A stretch of DNA of 21,028 nt from Flavobacterium sp. (GTDB lineage Bacteria; Bacteroidota; Bacteroidia; Flavobacteriales; Flavobacteriaceae): positions 1 through 21,028 of the forward strand of contig SEBM01000009.1 of assembly GCA_004296145.1 (NCBI GenBank), in the 5' to 3' direction. The notes below the pieces were generated by a model. That model was not told the DNA's origin. It saw nothing but the letters and a program-made list of their open reading frames with translations, and searched no databases. Positions 8,521 through 17,095 of the stretch are shown piece after piece (within the stretch, counting starts at the first letter, position 1; the number at the start of each line of letters is the position of its first letter). A program made the position numbers and the translations under genes.

Positions 8521-11500
8521 ATGTTTACAAACCAAAAAAACAAATCGCTTAAATGGTGTTTGCTGGTATCTTTTTTACTGGTAAATATCATTATGAATGC
8601 ACAGGAGAGAAAAATCACCGGAAAAGTTACTTCCAGTGAAGACAATCTCGGACTTCCTGGTGCCAATGTGTATGTCAAAGGGTCTTCTGTGGGAGGATCT
8701 GCCGATATGGACGGAACTTATTCTGTTTTTGTTTCAGAAAAAAACGCTGTTCTGGTTTTTAACTTTGTAGGATACCAGACCGTTGAAGTTCCTGTAGGAA
8801 ACAAAACTGTTGTAAATGTCAGCTTAAAACCGGATACCAAAAACCTTGAAGAAGTAATTGTTGTAGGTTACGGTACACGTAAAAAAAGCGACATTACAGG
8901 ATCTGTATCTTCGGTAACGGCAAAAGAACTTACTGCTTATCCTTTGCTAAATGCAGAACAAGCTTTGCAAGGACGTGCTGCGGGTGTGGCCGTGCAGACT
9001 AATAATGGTGGCGAACCGGGAGCTCCGGTAAAAATCAGGGTTCGTGGAGGAACATCTATCAATGCGAGTGGAGATGCACTTATTGTAGTAGATGGTTTTG
9101 CAGGCGTTTCTATGCCGGCTCCACAGGATATTGCTTCTATTGAGGTACTTAAAGATGCTTCGGCAACGGCAATTTACGGATCAAGAGGTTCTAACGGGGT
9201 TATCATGGTAACGACCAAAAAAGGAAAACCGGGAAAACCTGTTATTGAATTCGGTAATTCGACTTCTATGCAATATGTAAATAATAAACTGGATTTATTA
9301 GATGCAGATCAGTTTGTGGCTTACCGCAAAAGTTTTACAACACATACAGCGGCTGGCGAAAACACAAACTGGCAGGATGTTATTTATCGTGAAGGAATGA
9401 TTTCCAATACACAATTATCATTTTCAGGTGGTTCTGACAAAGTGAGATATTATGTTTCGGGAAATTATTTCAATCAAAACGGAGTTGTGATCAACTCAGG
9501 AATTGATAAATACAGCATAGTGAGTAATCTTGAAGCTGACTTAACAGACAGATTAAAAGTAGGTTTGAATACTTTTCAAAGTAAACAAAACAAGGACGGA
9601 ATTATCAGTCAGACTGGTCAGGGTGGTACCGGTGCTGCGGGTGTAATTGCTGCTGCTTACCGTTTTATGCCGGACAAAGGAATTTATAATGCAGACGGAA
9701 CGTATACCTCAACAGCGCCAATTGGTGACGATATTGATAATCCGTATGCGACGGCAATGGAAAATATTTTAGAAACGGTTTCTATTGTAAACAGAAACAA
9801 TTTCTTTGTAAACTACAAAATCACTAAAGATTTAGAATTTAAAACGACACTAGGTTTATCAGATTCTAATTCGCAAACCGGACGATATGTTCCTTCTACT
9901 TTAATTGCAGGAAAAAATATCAAAGGAGAAGCTTCGGTGGGTAACAATAGAAACTCGTCTTTCCTTACTGAAAATTATCTTACTTATAAAAAAGAAATTA
10001 TTCAAAAAGGAATACTGACTGTTCTGGGAGGTTATTCTTATCAGAAAAACAAAAACGAAACTTCGAATGCAGCGTCCAGAGGTTTTTTAACGAATACAAA
10101 TTCCTATCATAATTTGGGTGCCGGAACTGTGTTTTTAAAACCGGATTCTTCATTGTCTGAAACCGAATTGATTTCTGCTTTCGGAAGGTTAAATTTTGAT
10201 TACGATGATAAATATTTACTAACGTTCACGGCCAGACGAGATGGTTCTTCAAGCTTTAGTAAAAACTACAAATATGGAACTTTTCCTTCTGGAGCAATTG
10301 GATGGAATATTGGCAAAGAAAATTTCCTGAAAGACAGTAAAACCGTTTCAAACCTTAAATTAAGAGCGAGTTATGGTGCAACAGGAAATCCTTCAATTGG
10401 CGCCTACTCTACTCTTTCAAGATTCTCAGAAATTTATGATGTGAGCGGTGACGTAATTGTAAACGCAGTTCAATTGACTTCTTTGGATAATCCGAATTTG
10501 AAATGGGAAACATCATACCAACAGGATTACGGAATTGATTTAGGTTTATTTGACAACAGAATCAGCTTAACTGCAGATTATTACAAAACGATTACCAAAG
10601 ATTTATTATTCAACAGACCATTGCCTGGAGTTTCTGGAATTGGTTCTCAACTTCAGAATGTTGGAGAATTAGAAAACAAAGGTTGGGAATTGGGTATTAA
10701 TTCTAAAAACTTTATCGGAGCCGATTTTACATGGTCGACAAGTTTTAATATTTCTTCAAACAAAAACAAAGTATTAAAACTGGCTGATAACAAAGATCTT
10801 TTAATTAACTCAACTCCAGGACATTTCCTTGCTACAGAATCTCAGATTCTTAGAGTTGGTGAGCCTGTTGGTTCTTTCTTCGGATTTGTTTATGATGGTG
10901 TAATTCAGCAGGGAGAAACGGTTCTTCCGGGGAATTTTGAAACGGCTCCGGGTGGAGAAAAATTCAAAGATGTAAATGGAGACGGAAAACTTGATTCTAA
11001 CGATAAAACGATAATTGGTAATCCAAATCCTGATTTTATTTTTGGTCTGAACAATGATTTCACTTATAAAAATTTAGACTTAAATATCTTCTTTCAGGGC
11101 TCAGAAGGAAATCAGATTATGAATTATACTTTAATGGAACTGGCTTCAGGAAACAACAATGCTACAACAGAAGTTTTGGACGCCTGGACACCAACACATA
11201 CTGATACAAACGTTCCTGCCAATGCTGCAAGAACAAAAAGAGTTACATCAAGATTTGTTTATGATGCAAGTTATATTCGTTTAAAAAACATTTCTATCGG
11301 TTACACCCTGAATGAAAACATTGTTTCGAAAATCGGATTGAGCAAAGTTCGTTTTTACATCAGTGCGCAAAACCTTTGGACGATTACCGATTATCCGGGA
11401 TCTGATCCTGAGGTAAATTACCTGAATGATACCAACGCAAGAAGTAATACTAACTTAGGTCTGGATTATGGAAGTTATCCAAATGTGAGAACTTTTACGT

Positions 11501-11523
11501 TCGGATTTAATTTAAAATTCTAA
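8521..11523 (+). CDS. SusC-family TonB-dependent outer-membrane transporter
   Basis: This 1000-residue outer-membrane protein imports oligosaccharides using TonB-ExbBD energy. It has a signal peptide (about 1-27, cleavage near MNA/Q) and a carboxypeptidase-D regulatory-like beta-sandwich (about 29-105, ITGKVTSSEDNLGLPGANV). The SusC signature VVGYGTRKKSDITGSV is at 114-129, and the plug domain ends with GSRGSNGVIMVTTKKG (220-235). A 22-stranded-type barrel runs to a terminal Phe in FGFNLKF, as needed for barrel assembly. The length is normal for the family. The partner SusD gene starts 13 nt downstream. The start at 8521 gives a proper signal peptide; an out-of-frame ATG lies 4 nt upstream (8517) and opens an 11-codon frame overlapping this start. 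The substrate cannot be read from the sequence, but the enzymes of the locus suggest glucuronate-containing oligosaccharides. Confidence 0.97.
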   Translation: MFTNQKNKSLKWCLLVSFLLVNIIMNAQERKITGKVTSSEDNLGLPGANVYVKGSSVGGSADMDGTYSVFVSEKNAVLVFNFVGYQTVEVPVGNKTVVNVSLKPDTKNLEEVIVVGYGTRKKSDITGSVSSVTAKELTAYPLLNAEQALQGRAAGVAVQTNNGGEPGAPVKIRVRGGTSINASGDALIVVDGFAGVSMPAPQDIASIEVLKDASATAIYGSRGSNGVIMVTTKKGKPGKPVIEFGNSTSMQYVNNKLDLLDADQFVAYRKSFTTHTAAGENTNWQDVIYREGMISNTQLSFSGGSDKVRYYVSGNYFNQNGVVINSGIDKYSIVSNLEADLTDRLKVGLNTFQSKQNKDGIISQTGQGGTGAAGVIAAAYRFMPDKGIYNADGTYTSTAPIGDDIDNPYATAMENILETVSIVNRNNFFVNYKITKDLEFKTTLGLSDSNSQTGRYVPSTLIAGKNIKGEASVGNNRNSSFLTENYLTYKKEIIQKGILTVLGGYSYQKNKNETSNAASRGFLTNTNSYHNLGAGTVFLKPDSSLSETELISAFGRLNFDYDDKYLLTFTARRDGSSSFSKNYKYGTFPSGAIGWNIGKENFLKDSKTVSNLKLRASYGATGNPSIGAYSTLSRFSEIYDVSGDVIVNAVQLTSLDNPNLKWETSYQQDYGIDLGLFDNRISLTADYYKTITKDLLFNRPLPGVSGIGSQLQNVGELENKGWELGINSKNFIGADFTWSTSFNISSNKNKVLKLADNKDLLINSTPGHFLATESQILRVGEPVGSFFGFVYDGVIQQGETVLPGNFETAPGGEKFKDVNGDGKLDSNDKTIIGNPNPDFIFGLNNDFTYKNLDLNIFFQGSEGNQIMNYTLMELASGNNNATTEVLDAWTPTHTDTNVPANAARTKRVTSRFVYDASYIRLKNISIGYTLNENIVSKIGLSKVRFYISAQNLWTITDYPGSDPEVNYLNDTNARSNTNLGLDYGSYPNVRTFTFGFNLKF

Positions 11524-11536
11524 TACAAAAAACATT

Positions 11537-13054
11537 ATGAAAAAATATATAGCTTTTCTTTTCTTAGGAATATTCGCTTTTGGATGTTCTGATTTAGAAG
11601 AACATCCGGTTGGAGTGATTCGTCCCGATAACTTTTTTAACAATACAGACGATTTACAGGCCGCTGTAAACGGAAGTTTTGCCAACATTGCCCATAATAA
11701 TTACTGGGGAAGAGAATTTACGATTGCCTTAATGCTCAGAGATGATATGGCCGATATTGGCGACAGAACAACTCAGGCGGCGAGAATTGATGTAAATGAT
11801 TTTAAAATGAATGATACAAATGCGCTTGTTGCGAATTTCTGGCCACAATCGTATGTAATTATCACTGCGGCAAACCAGGCAATCGAAGGCGCTAAAAAAA
11901 CGCCCGGCGATCCTGCAAAAGTAAACGCCATTGTTGCTCAGGCTTATTTTGCAAGAGCTTTTACGTATTATCATTTGGTTCGTATTTTCGGGGATATTCC
12001 GTATATCGATTTTGTTGTAAATGATGTTTCTCAGGTCAATTCTTTATCAAAAACAAAAGAAGCAGATGTGTATCCAAAAATTATAGCCGATTTAGAATTT
12101 GCAAAAAAATGGCTGGATGACAAACCAAAAGTAAAAGCAATTCCCGGAAAAGGTACTGCTGCAGGATATTTAGCATCTGTTTATCTGACTTTGGGACAAT
12201 ACCAAAAAGCATATGATGAAGCAAAATATGTAATCAATAATGAAGCAAAATTTGGTTTAGGGTTAGATGCCGATTTTCAGGATTTATTTAATGCTACAAA
12301 AGCTAAAACATTAAAAGAGCCATTGTTTACGATTGACTTCAATAATTTAGTTTCAGGAAATTATGGTCAGGATTATACAGCATTTTTTACCGGTTCTTTA
12401 AAAGACGATAGTTACAGCTACGGTCAGGGGTTCTCTGTAGCTGTGCCATCTCTGAAAGTTTTCAACGACTGGGATCAGAGAGATTACAGAAGAGCAGTGA
12501 GTTTTGATACTATTATCAGAAAGAAAACCGGGCCGGGCGGATCTTTACAAATTTATCCTTCAAGCGATAACGAAAAAGCACCGCGTCCGCATATTGCAAA
12601 ATATTATCGTTTTCCGGGAAAAGCCGGAGCAAACGGAAGAACTTCTGAACATAATTATATTACTATGCGTTATGCCGAAGTATTGCTGACTGCAGCAGAA
12701 GCTCTAAACGAAATTGCTCCGGGAAGCGCTGAGGCAGACGGTTATGTAAACAGAGTTCGTGCAAGAGCAAGAAACAAAGCCGGAAAACAGGTTTCTTTTC
12801 CTGCCGATGTAACGCCGGGTTTATCTAAAGCCGATTTCAAAAAAATGGTTATTAACGAAAGAAGATTGGAACTGGCTTTTGAATACATCAGATGGTATGA
12901 TATCAAAAGGCTTAAAAATGGTCCGGAAGTATTTGGTCCGAATGGTTTTGAGCCGCACGCCAATTTTGATCCGAACAAAGATTATTTGTTTGCATTGCCG
13001 GGAACTGAGTTAGCCATTAATCCTAACTTAAAACCTAATAATCCTGGTTATTAA
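11537..13054 (+). CDS. SusD/RagB-family glycan-binding lipoprotein
   Basis: This is a 505-residue surface lipoprotein that forms the lid of the SusC transporter and captures glycan. A short signal peptide ends in a lipobox with Cys17 (FAFGC). The residues after the cysteine, SDLEE, are acidic, which fits the surface-export signal known for Bacteroidota lipoproteins. The N-terminal SusD-like region (DNFFNNTDDLQAAVNGSF) is present. Helical TPR-like repeats follow (AQAYFARAFTYYHLVRIFGDIPY near 135-157). The conserved C-terminal block NERRLELAFE (440-449) with RWYDIKRL is clear. It is separated from susC by 13 nt and is surely co-transcribed with it. Specificity residues in this family are not predictable from motifs. 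Confidence 0.97.
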   Translation: MKKYIAFLFLGIFAFGCSDLEEHPVGVIRPDNFFNNTDDLQAAVNGSFANIAHNNYWGREFTIALMLRDDMADIGDRTTQAARIDVNDFKMNDTNALVANFWPQSYVIITAANQAIEGAKKTPGDPAKVNAIVAQAYFARAFTYYHLVRIFGDIPYIDFVVNDVSQVNSLSKTKEADVYPKIIADLEFAKKWLDDKPKVKAIPGKGTAAGYLASVYLTLGQYQKAYDEAKYVINNEAKFGLGLDADFQDLFNATKAKTLKEPLFTIDFNNLVSGNYGQDYTAFFTGSLKDDSYSYGQGFSVAVPSLKVFNDWDQRDYRRAVSFDTIIRKKTGPGGSLQIYPSSDNEKAPRPHIAKYYRFPGKAGANGRTSEHNYITMRYAEVLLTAAEALNEIAPGSAEADGYVNRVRARARNKAGKQVSFPADVTPGLSKADFKKMVINERRLELAFEYIRWYDIKRLKNGPEVFGPNGFEPHANFDPNKDYLFALPGTELAINPNLKPNNPGY

Positions 13055-13086
13055 TTCTGGGATAATATACGCAGATGAAACAGATT

Positions 13087-13102
13087 CGCTTTCGCGAAGG
13101 CG
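13087..13102. repeat. Short near-perfect palindrome after susD
   Basis: CGCTTTCGCGAAGGCG (13087-13102) is a near-palindrome centred on TTCGCGAA, 33 nt after the susD stop codon. It lacks a following T-run close by (a T-rich stretch starts about 20 nt later), so it is a weak candidate for a transcript-end hairpin. Confidence 0.45.
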
Positions 13103-13144
13103 CTGATTTTAACGGATTTTTTTTATTCTGTTATGTGTATTTGG

Positions 13145-13268
13145 TTTCACGCAGATTTATAAAAGATTTGGGCAGATAATGCAGATTATTTTTTATCTGT
13201 AAAAATCCAGATTATACAAACAAAACAATCTGTCAAATCTGCTTTAATCTGGGGCAATCTGCGTGAAA
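13145..13268. repeat. Long imperfect inverted repeat between susD and GH88 gene
   Basis: TTTCACGCAGATT (13145-13157) and AATCTGCGTGAAA (13256-13268) are exact complements, and the sequence between them contains several further GCAGAT/ATCTGC units that can pair imperfectly. A further AAATCTGCG-GGAAATAAAA copy follows near 13290-13308. The element makes up much of the 292-nt gap 13055-13346. It may separate abundant susCD transcripts from lower enzyme transcripts, or be a neutral dispersed repeat. I saw no convincing promoter in the gap. Confidence 0.75.
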
Positions 13269-13346
13269 TAAAAAATCAGCACAATCGGCTAAATCTGCGG
13301 GAAATAAAAATCCACGTATAAATTACGTTCCAAAATATATTTTAAT

Positions 13347-14528
13347 ATGAATAAAGTTAGTTTCATTTTTTCTATTCTTGGGTTTGCACTGCTGGTAACA
13401 GCGTGCAAATCCAAAAATAATTCTCAAACAAATTCAGCTTCAGATCCTAAAAATCTTCTCGAAACCCGTTACAGAATGATGATGGAATACCCTGTTGATT
13501 CGATGTCAATGCCACGCAGCATGACCATAAAATCCAATCTCATAAAGAAAGTACCTTCGCGAGATTGGACAAGTGGTTTTTTTGCCGGAAACTTATGGCA
13601 GTTGTACCGACTAACGGGAAATCCTGATTATAAAAAACAGGCCGAAAAGTGGACACCTTTTAGCAAAAAAGAAAGTGTAAACAGGGGTTCTCATGACGTT
13701 GGTTTTAAAGTTTATTGCGCTTTCGGCGAAGGCCTGAAAGTCGAAAAAAATGCCGATTATGAAAAAACTATTATCAAAGGAGCCGAAACATTGTGCACAC
13801 GTTTTAACGAAAAAGTAGGCGCCATCCGTTCCTGGGATTTCAATAAAGAAATTTGGGATTATCCGGTTATTATTGATAATATGATGAATCTGGAATTACT
13901 TTTTGAAGCTTCAAAATTATCCGGAAATCCAAAATACAAAGATGTGGCAATAAAACACGCCAATACAACTTTAAAAAATCAATTTAGAGAAGACAACAGT
14001 TGTTATCATGTTATTGATTATGACCCAAATACGGGCGCTGTCAGAAAGAAAACAACTTTGCAGGGTTACAATGACGATTCGGTTTGGGCACGTGGTCAGG
14101 CCTGGGCAGTTTACGGATTTACCATGTCATACCGATATACAAAAGATGAAGCTTATAAAAAACAGGCTGAAGCAACTGCAAGGTTTTTTATGGAAAATAA
14201 AAACCTGCCCGAAGACGGAATTCCGTATTGGGATTTTAAGGATCCTGCAATTCCAAATTCGGCACGCGATGTATCTGCGGCAACTGTAATGGCTTCTGCT
14301 TTGTATGAACTTTACGGATATACAAAGAATAAAAGTTATCTCGCTTTCGCGGATAAAATAATCACGACTTTACATTCTGATAAATACATTTTAGACAAAA
14401 ATATTAATGCCCCGTTTATTCTGGATCACAGTACCGGAAACTGGCCAAAACATGACGAAATCGACGAACCAATTGTATATGCAGATTACTATTTTCTGGA
14501 AGCATTATTAAGAAAAAAAGACTTATAA
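13347..14528 (+). CDS. GH88 unsaturated glucuronyl hydrolase, lipoprotein
   Basis: This 393-residue enzyme is predicted to hydrate and release the 4-deoxy-4,5-unsaturated glucuronate at the non-reducing end of oligosaccharides made by a polysaccharide lyase. The (alpha/alpha)6-barrel hallmarks are present: SRDWTSGFFAGNLWQLY near residues 72-88, SHDVGF with Asp117, IIDNMMNLELL with Asp177, and QGYNDDSVWARGQAWAVYGF. Asp117 and Asp177 match the two essential aspartates of Bacillus GL1 unsaturated glucuronyl hydrolase in context and spacing. The signal peptide ends in a lipobox (LLVTAC, Cys20). The residues after Cys are basic or neutral (KSKNN), unlike SusD, hinting that it faces the periplasm. 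The family is GH88 rather than GH105 by these motifs. The downstream GH2 gene begins 3 nt after its stop, so the two are translationally linked. Confidence 0.92.
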   Translation: MNKVSFIFSILGFALLVTACKSKNNSQTNSASDPKNLLETRYRMMMEYPVDSMSMPRSMTIKSNLIKKVPSRDWTSGFFAGNLWQLYRLTGNPDYKKQAEKWTPFSKKESVNRGSHDVGFKVYCAFGEGLKVEKNADYEKTIIKGAETLCTRFNEKVGAIRSWDFNKEIWDYPVIIDNMMNLELLFEASKLSGNPKYKDVAIKHANTTLKNQFREDNSCYHVIDYDPNTGAVRKKTTLQGYNDDSVWARGQAWAVYGFTMSYRYTKDEAYKKQAEATARFFMENKNLPEDGIPYWDFKDPAIPNSARDVSAATVMASALYELYGYTKNKSYLAFADKIITTLHSDKYILDKNINAPFILDHSTGNWPKHDEIDEPIVYADYYFLEALLRKKDL

Positions 14529-14531
14529 CTT

Positions 14532-16964
14532 ATGAGAAAACAACCTTACAACTATAAGTCTTTTTTTGCGTTAGTTTTTGTTTTTCAGTTTTGTCTGGGC
14601 AACCTGTATGCCCAGACAAAAACTATTATGCGAACCAAAACCAATATCAATGACAATTGGCTTTATTTAGAAAATAATACACCAAACCTTACTGATGCAC
14701 AAAAATCAATAAACTGGACAGGAATAACTTTACCACACAGTTGGAACAGCGAAGATGCCACCGATTTAATTCCCGGTTACAGACGTGATGCCAGCTGGTA
14801 TCAGAAAAAACTAAACCTTTCTCAAATAGATAAAAACCAACGCTATTTTTTATATTTTGAAGGATCGAATGTAACCACAAAAGTATATGTAAACGGTAAA
14901 GAAGCCGGCGGTCACATTGGCGGTTATATTGGTTTTACAATTGATATTACGAATCTTATCAAAGAAGGAAACAACGACATTTTTGTTCGTGTTGATAATA
15001 GTTATGATATCGAAATTATTCCATCTCAGAAAAGTGATTTTTTTATTTACGGAGGAATTACTCGCGATGTGTGGCTTATTTCTAAATACAAAAACAACAT
15101 TGACAACCTGAAAATTAGGACTCCGGAAGTATCGGCAAAAAAAGCTTCTTTGAACATTATGGCTTCCATAATAAATCCGGATAACGCTAAAGATCTTTCG
15201 TTGACTGTGATTCTTAAAAATCCAAAAGGAAAAAAAATCGCAGGGAAAACAATTTCAGTTACAAACAAAACATCCAACATTACATTCGAAAATATCAAAA
15301 ATCCTGAATTATGGGATACTCAAAAACCTAATTTATATACCGTTACAGCTATTTTATCAGAAAAAAATCAGGCAACAGACAGTACTAACGAAAAAGTAGG
15401 TTTCAGATGGTTTGAGTTTAAAGATCATGGTCCGTTTTACCTTAACGGAAAAAGACTATTGCTTCGTGGTACGCATCGTCATGAAGAACAGGCCGGAGTT
15501 GGTGCTGCTATGAGCAATGCGCAACATCGTGCTGATATGGAATCGATTAAAAAAATGGGTGCCAATTTTGTTCGTCTGGCGCATTATCCTCAAGATCCTG
15601 AAATCTACAAAGCCTGCGATGAACTTGGGCTTTTGGTTTGGGATGAATTGCCGTGGTGTCGCGGCGGAATCGGTGACGAACTTTGGAAAACCAATACCAA
15701 AAACATGCTGGCAGAAATCATTAACCAGAATTATAATCATCCGAGTATTATTATCTGGTCTTTGGGAAATGAAATGAACTGGCTTCCGGATTTTCCTGAC
15801 GGAGATAATACCGAAAAAACAAACGCATTTCTGACAGAGCTTAATACTATTGCTCACAAAATGGATCCAACCAGAAAAACGGCGATCAGAAAATATTATG
15901 AAGGTTCTCATGTTGTAGACGTCTTCTCCCCTTCTATCTGGTCTGGCTGGTATTCGGGAAGTTATAAAAGTTATCAAAAAGCGATTGATGTTTATAAAAA
16001 AGAATACAATCATTTCATCCATGCCGAATATGGCGGTGACAGTCACGTGGGGCGTCACAGCGAAAATCCGGTTACAGGCGAAGGTGTTATAAAAGCCGAA
16101 GGCTGGGAAGAAGCAATCGTACAGACCAAAGTGGCCAATGTAGCGCAAATTGGCGATTGGAGCGAAAATTATATTGTCGATCTATTCGACTGGCACTTGC
16201 ATATATCCGAGAATGACCCGACGTTTGTGGGTAATATTCAATGGGCATTTAAGGATTTTGCAACGCCGTTACGTCCCGAAGATGATATTCCGTATATGAA
16301 TCAAAAAGGGCTTACTGACCGAAACGGAAACCCTAAAGATGCTTATTATGTTTTTAAAAGTTACTGGAGCGACGAGCCTTTTACATACATCGAATCGCAT
16401 ACCTGGACAGAACGACAAGGTCCGGAAAATACGCCGAGAACAATAAATGTTTTTAGCAATTGCGAAAAAGTAACTTTATTTCATGATGGAAAAAACCTTG
16501 GCGAAAAACAAAGAAACATCGCTTCTTATCCGGCTTGTGGACTGACCTGGGATATTAATTTCAAAAAAGGAGAAAATATTCTGATTGCTGTTGGAAAAAA
16601 TAAAGACGGCAAAACAGTGTCGGACACGTTGAAAATAAATTATCGTTTTCATAAAAATGAAGCGGCGGTTTCATTACAATTATCTTCAGAAAAACTAACA
16701 AATGGTAACTATCTTGTTACAGCTATTGCGGTAGATAATAACAATTTACGTTGTTTAGATTACGAAGAAAGCGTATATTTCCAATGCCTAAAAGGTGGAA
16801 AAACCTTAAAAAATCAAGGAACGCCGACAGGAAGCGAATCTATCAGAATGGCAAACGGAAAAGCTTCTATTGAAGTGATTCCCGATGGATCTGGTATTCC
16901 GGTTGAAATGACCGTTTTGAACCAGAATTTTAAAGGGGAATATTTGAAGATTCCTGTAAATTAG
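14532..16964 (+). CDS. GH2-family exo-beta-glycosidase (galactosidase/glucuronidase-like)
   Basis: This is an 810-residue exported retaining glycosidase. The signal peptide covers about residues 1-27 (LYA/Q). An N-terminal jelly-roll sugar-binding domain (about 40-200, with FEGSNVTTKVYVNG and GGITRDVWL), an immunoglobulin-like domain (about 205-305) and a TIM barrel (about 310-620) follow. The acid/base is Glu414 in SLGNEMNW and the nucleophile is Glu499 in HAEYGGDS. Residues 630-810 form extra C-terminal beta domains (starting TINVFSNCEKVTLFHDGK), absent from the other GH2 here. An N-x-K triplet (Asn590, Lys592 in MNQKGL) lies where beta-glucuronidases bind the carboxylate, but similar triplets also occur in other GH2 enzymes. 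Substrate is therefore open: glucuronide or galactoside. It is coupled to the GH88 gene and was probably recruited for the same oligosaccharide. Confidence 0.88.
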   Translation: MRKQPYNYKSFFALVFVFQFCLGNLYAQTKTIMRTKTNINDNWLYLENNTPNLTDAQKSINWTGITLPHSWNSEDATDLIPGYRRDASWYQKKLNLSQIDKNQRYFLYFEGSNVTTKVYVNGKEAGGHIGGYIGFTIDITNLIKEGNNDIFVRVDNSYDIEIIPSQKSDFFIYGGITRDVWLISKYKNNIDNLKIRTPEVSAKKASLNIMASIINPDNAKDLSLTVILKNPKGKKIAGKTISVTNKTSNITFENIKNPELWDTQKPNLYTVTAILSEKNQATDSTNEKVGFRWFEFKDHGPFYLNGKRLLLRGTHRHEEQAGVGAAMSNAQHRADMESIKKMGANFVRLAHYPQDPEIYKACDELGLLVWDELPWCRGGIGDELWKTNTKNMLAEIINQNYNHPSIIIWSLGNEMNWLPDFPDGDNTEKTNAFLTELNTIAHKMDPTRKTAIRKYYEGSHVVDVFSPSIWSGWYSGSYKSYQKAIDVYKKEYNHFIHAEYGGDSHVGRHSENPVTGEGVIKAEGWEEAIVQTKVANVAQIGDWSENYIVDLFDWHLHISENDPTFVGNIQWAFKDFATPLRPEDDIPYMNQKGLTDRNGNPKDAYYVFKSYWSDEPFTYIESHTWTERQGPENTPRTINVFSNCEKVTLFHDGKNLGEKQRNIASYPACGLTWDINFKKGENILIAVGKNKDGKTVSDTLKINYRFHKNEAAVSLQLSSEKLTNGNYLVTAIAVDNNNLRCLDYEESVYFQCLKGGKTLKNQGTPTGSESIRMANGKASIEVIPDGSGIPVEMTVLNQNFKGEYLKIPVN

Positions 16965-16965
16965 A

Positions 16966-17063
16966 TTTAACCGCAAAGCTCGCAAAGAAAAAACGCAAAG
17001 GCCGCAAAGGTTTTAATAAACTTTGCGAACCTTGCGTAAAACCTGGCGAACCTTGCGGTTAAA
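16966..17063. repeat. Inverted repeat built of CGCAAAG/CTTTGCG units
   Basis: TTTAACCGCAA (16966-16976) pairs exactly with TTGCGGTTAAA (17053-17063). Inside, four CGCAAAG copies (from 16972, 16981, 16994 and 17003) face CTTTGCG (17021-17027) and three degenerate copies (CCTTGCG, CCTGGCG, CCTTGCG; from about 17030, 17042 and 17051). It starts 2 nt after the first GH2 stop and fills most of the gap to the next gene. This unit is a familiar Flavobacterium intergenic motif. Confidence 0.85.
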
Positions 17064-17095
17064 CCGTAAGTTAAAAAACAAAAACTATCATAAGA

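Noticed and set aside
15456..16148. 230-codon open frame on the - strand
   Set aside because: It lies wholly inside the GH2 gene, shows no recognisable domain, and the + strand protein carries the conserved catalytic residues there.
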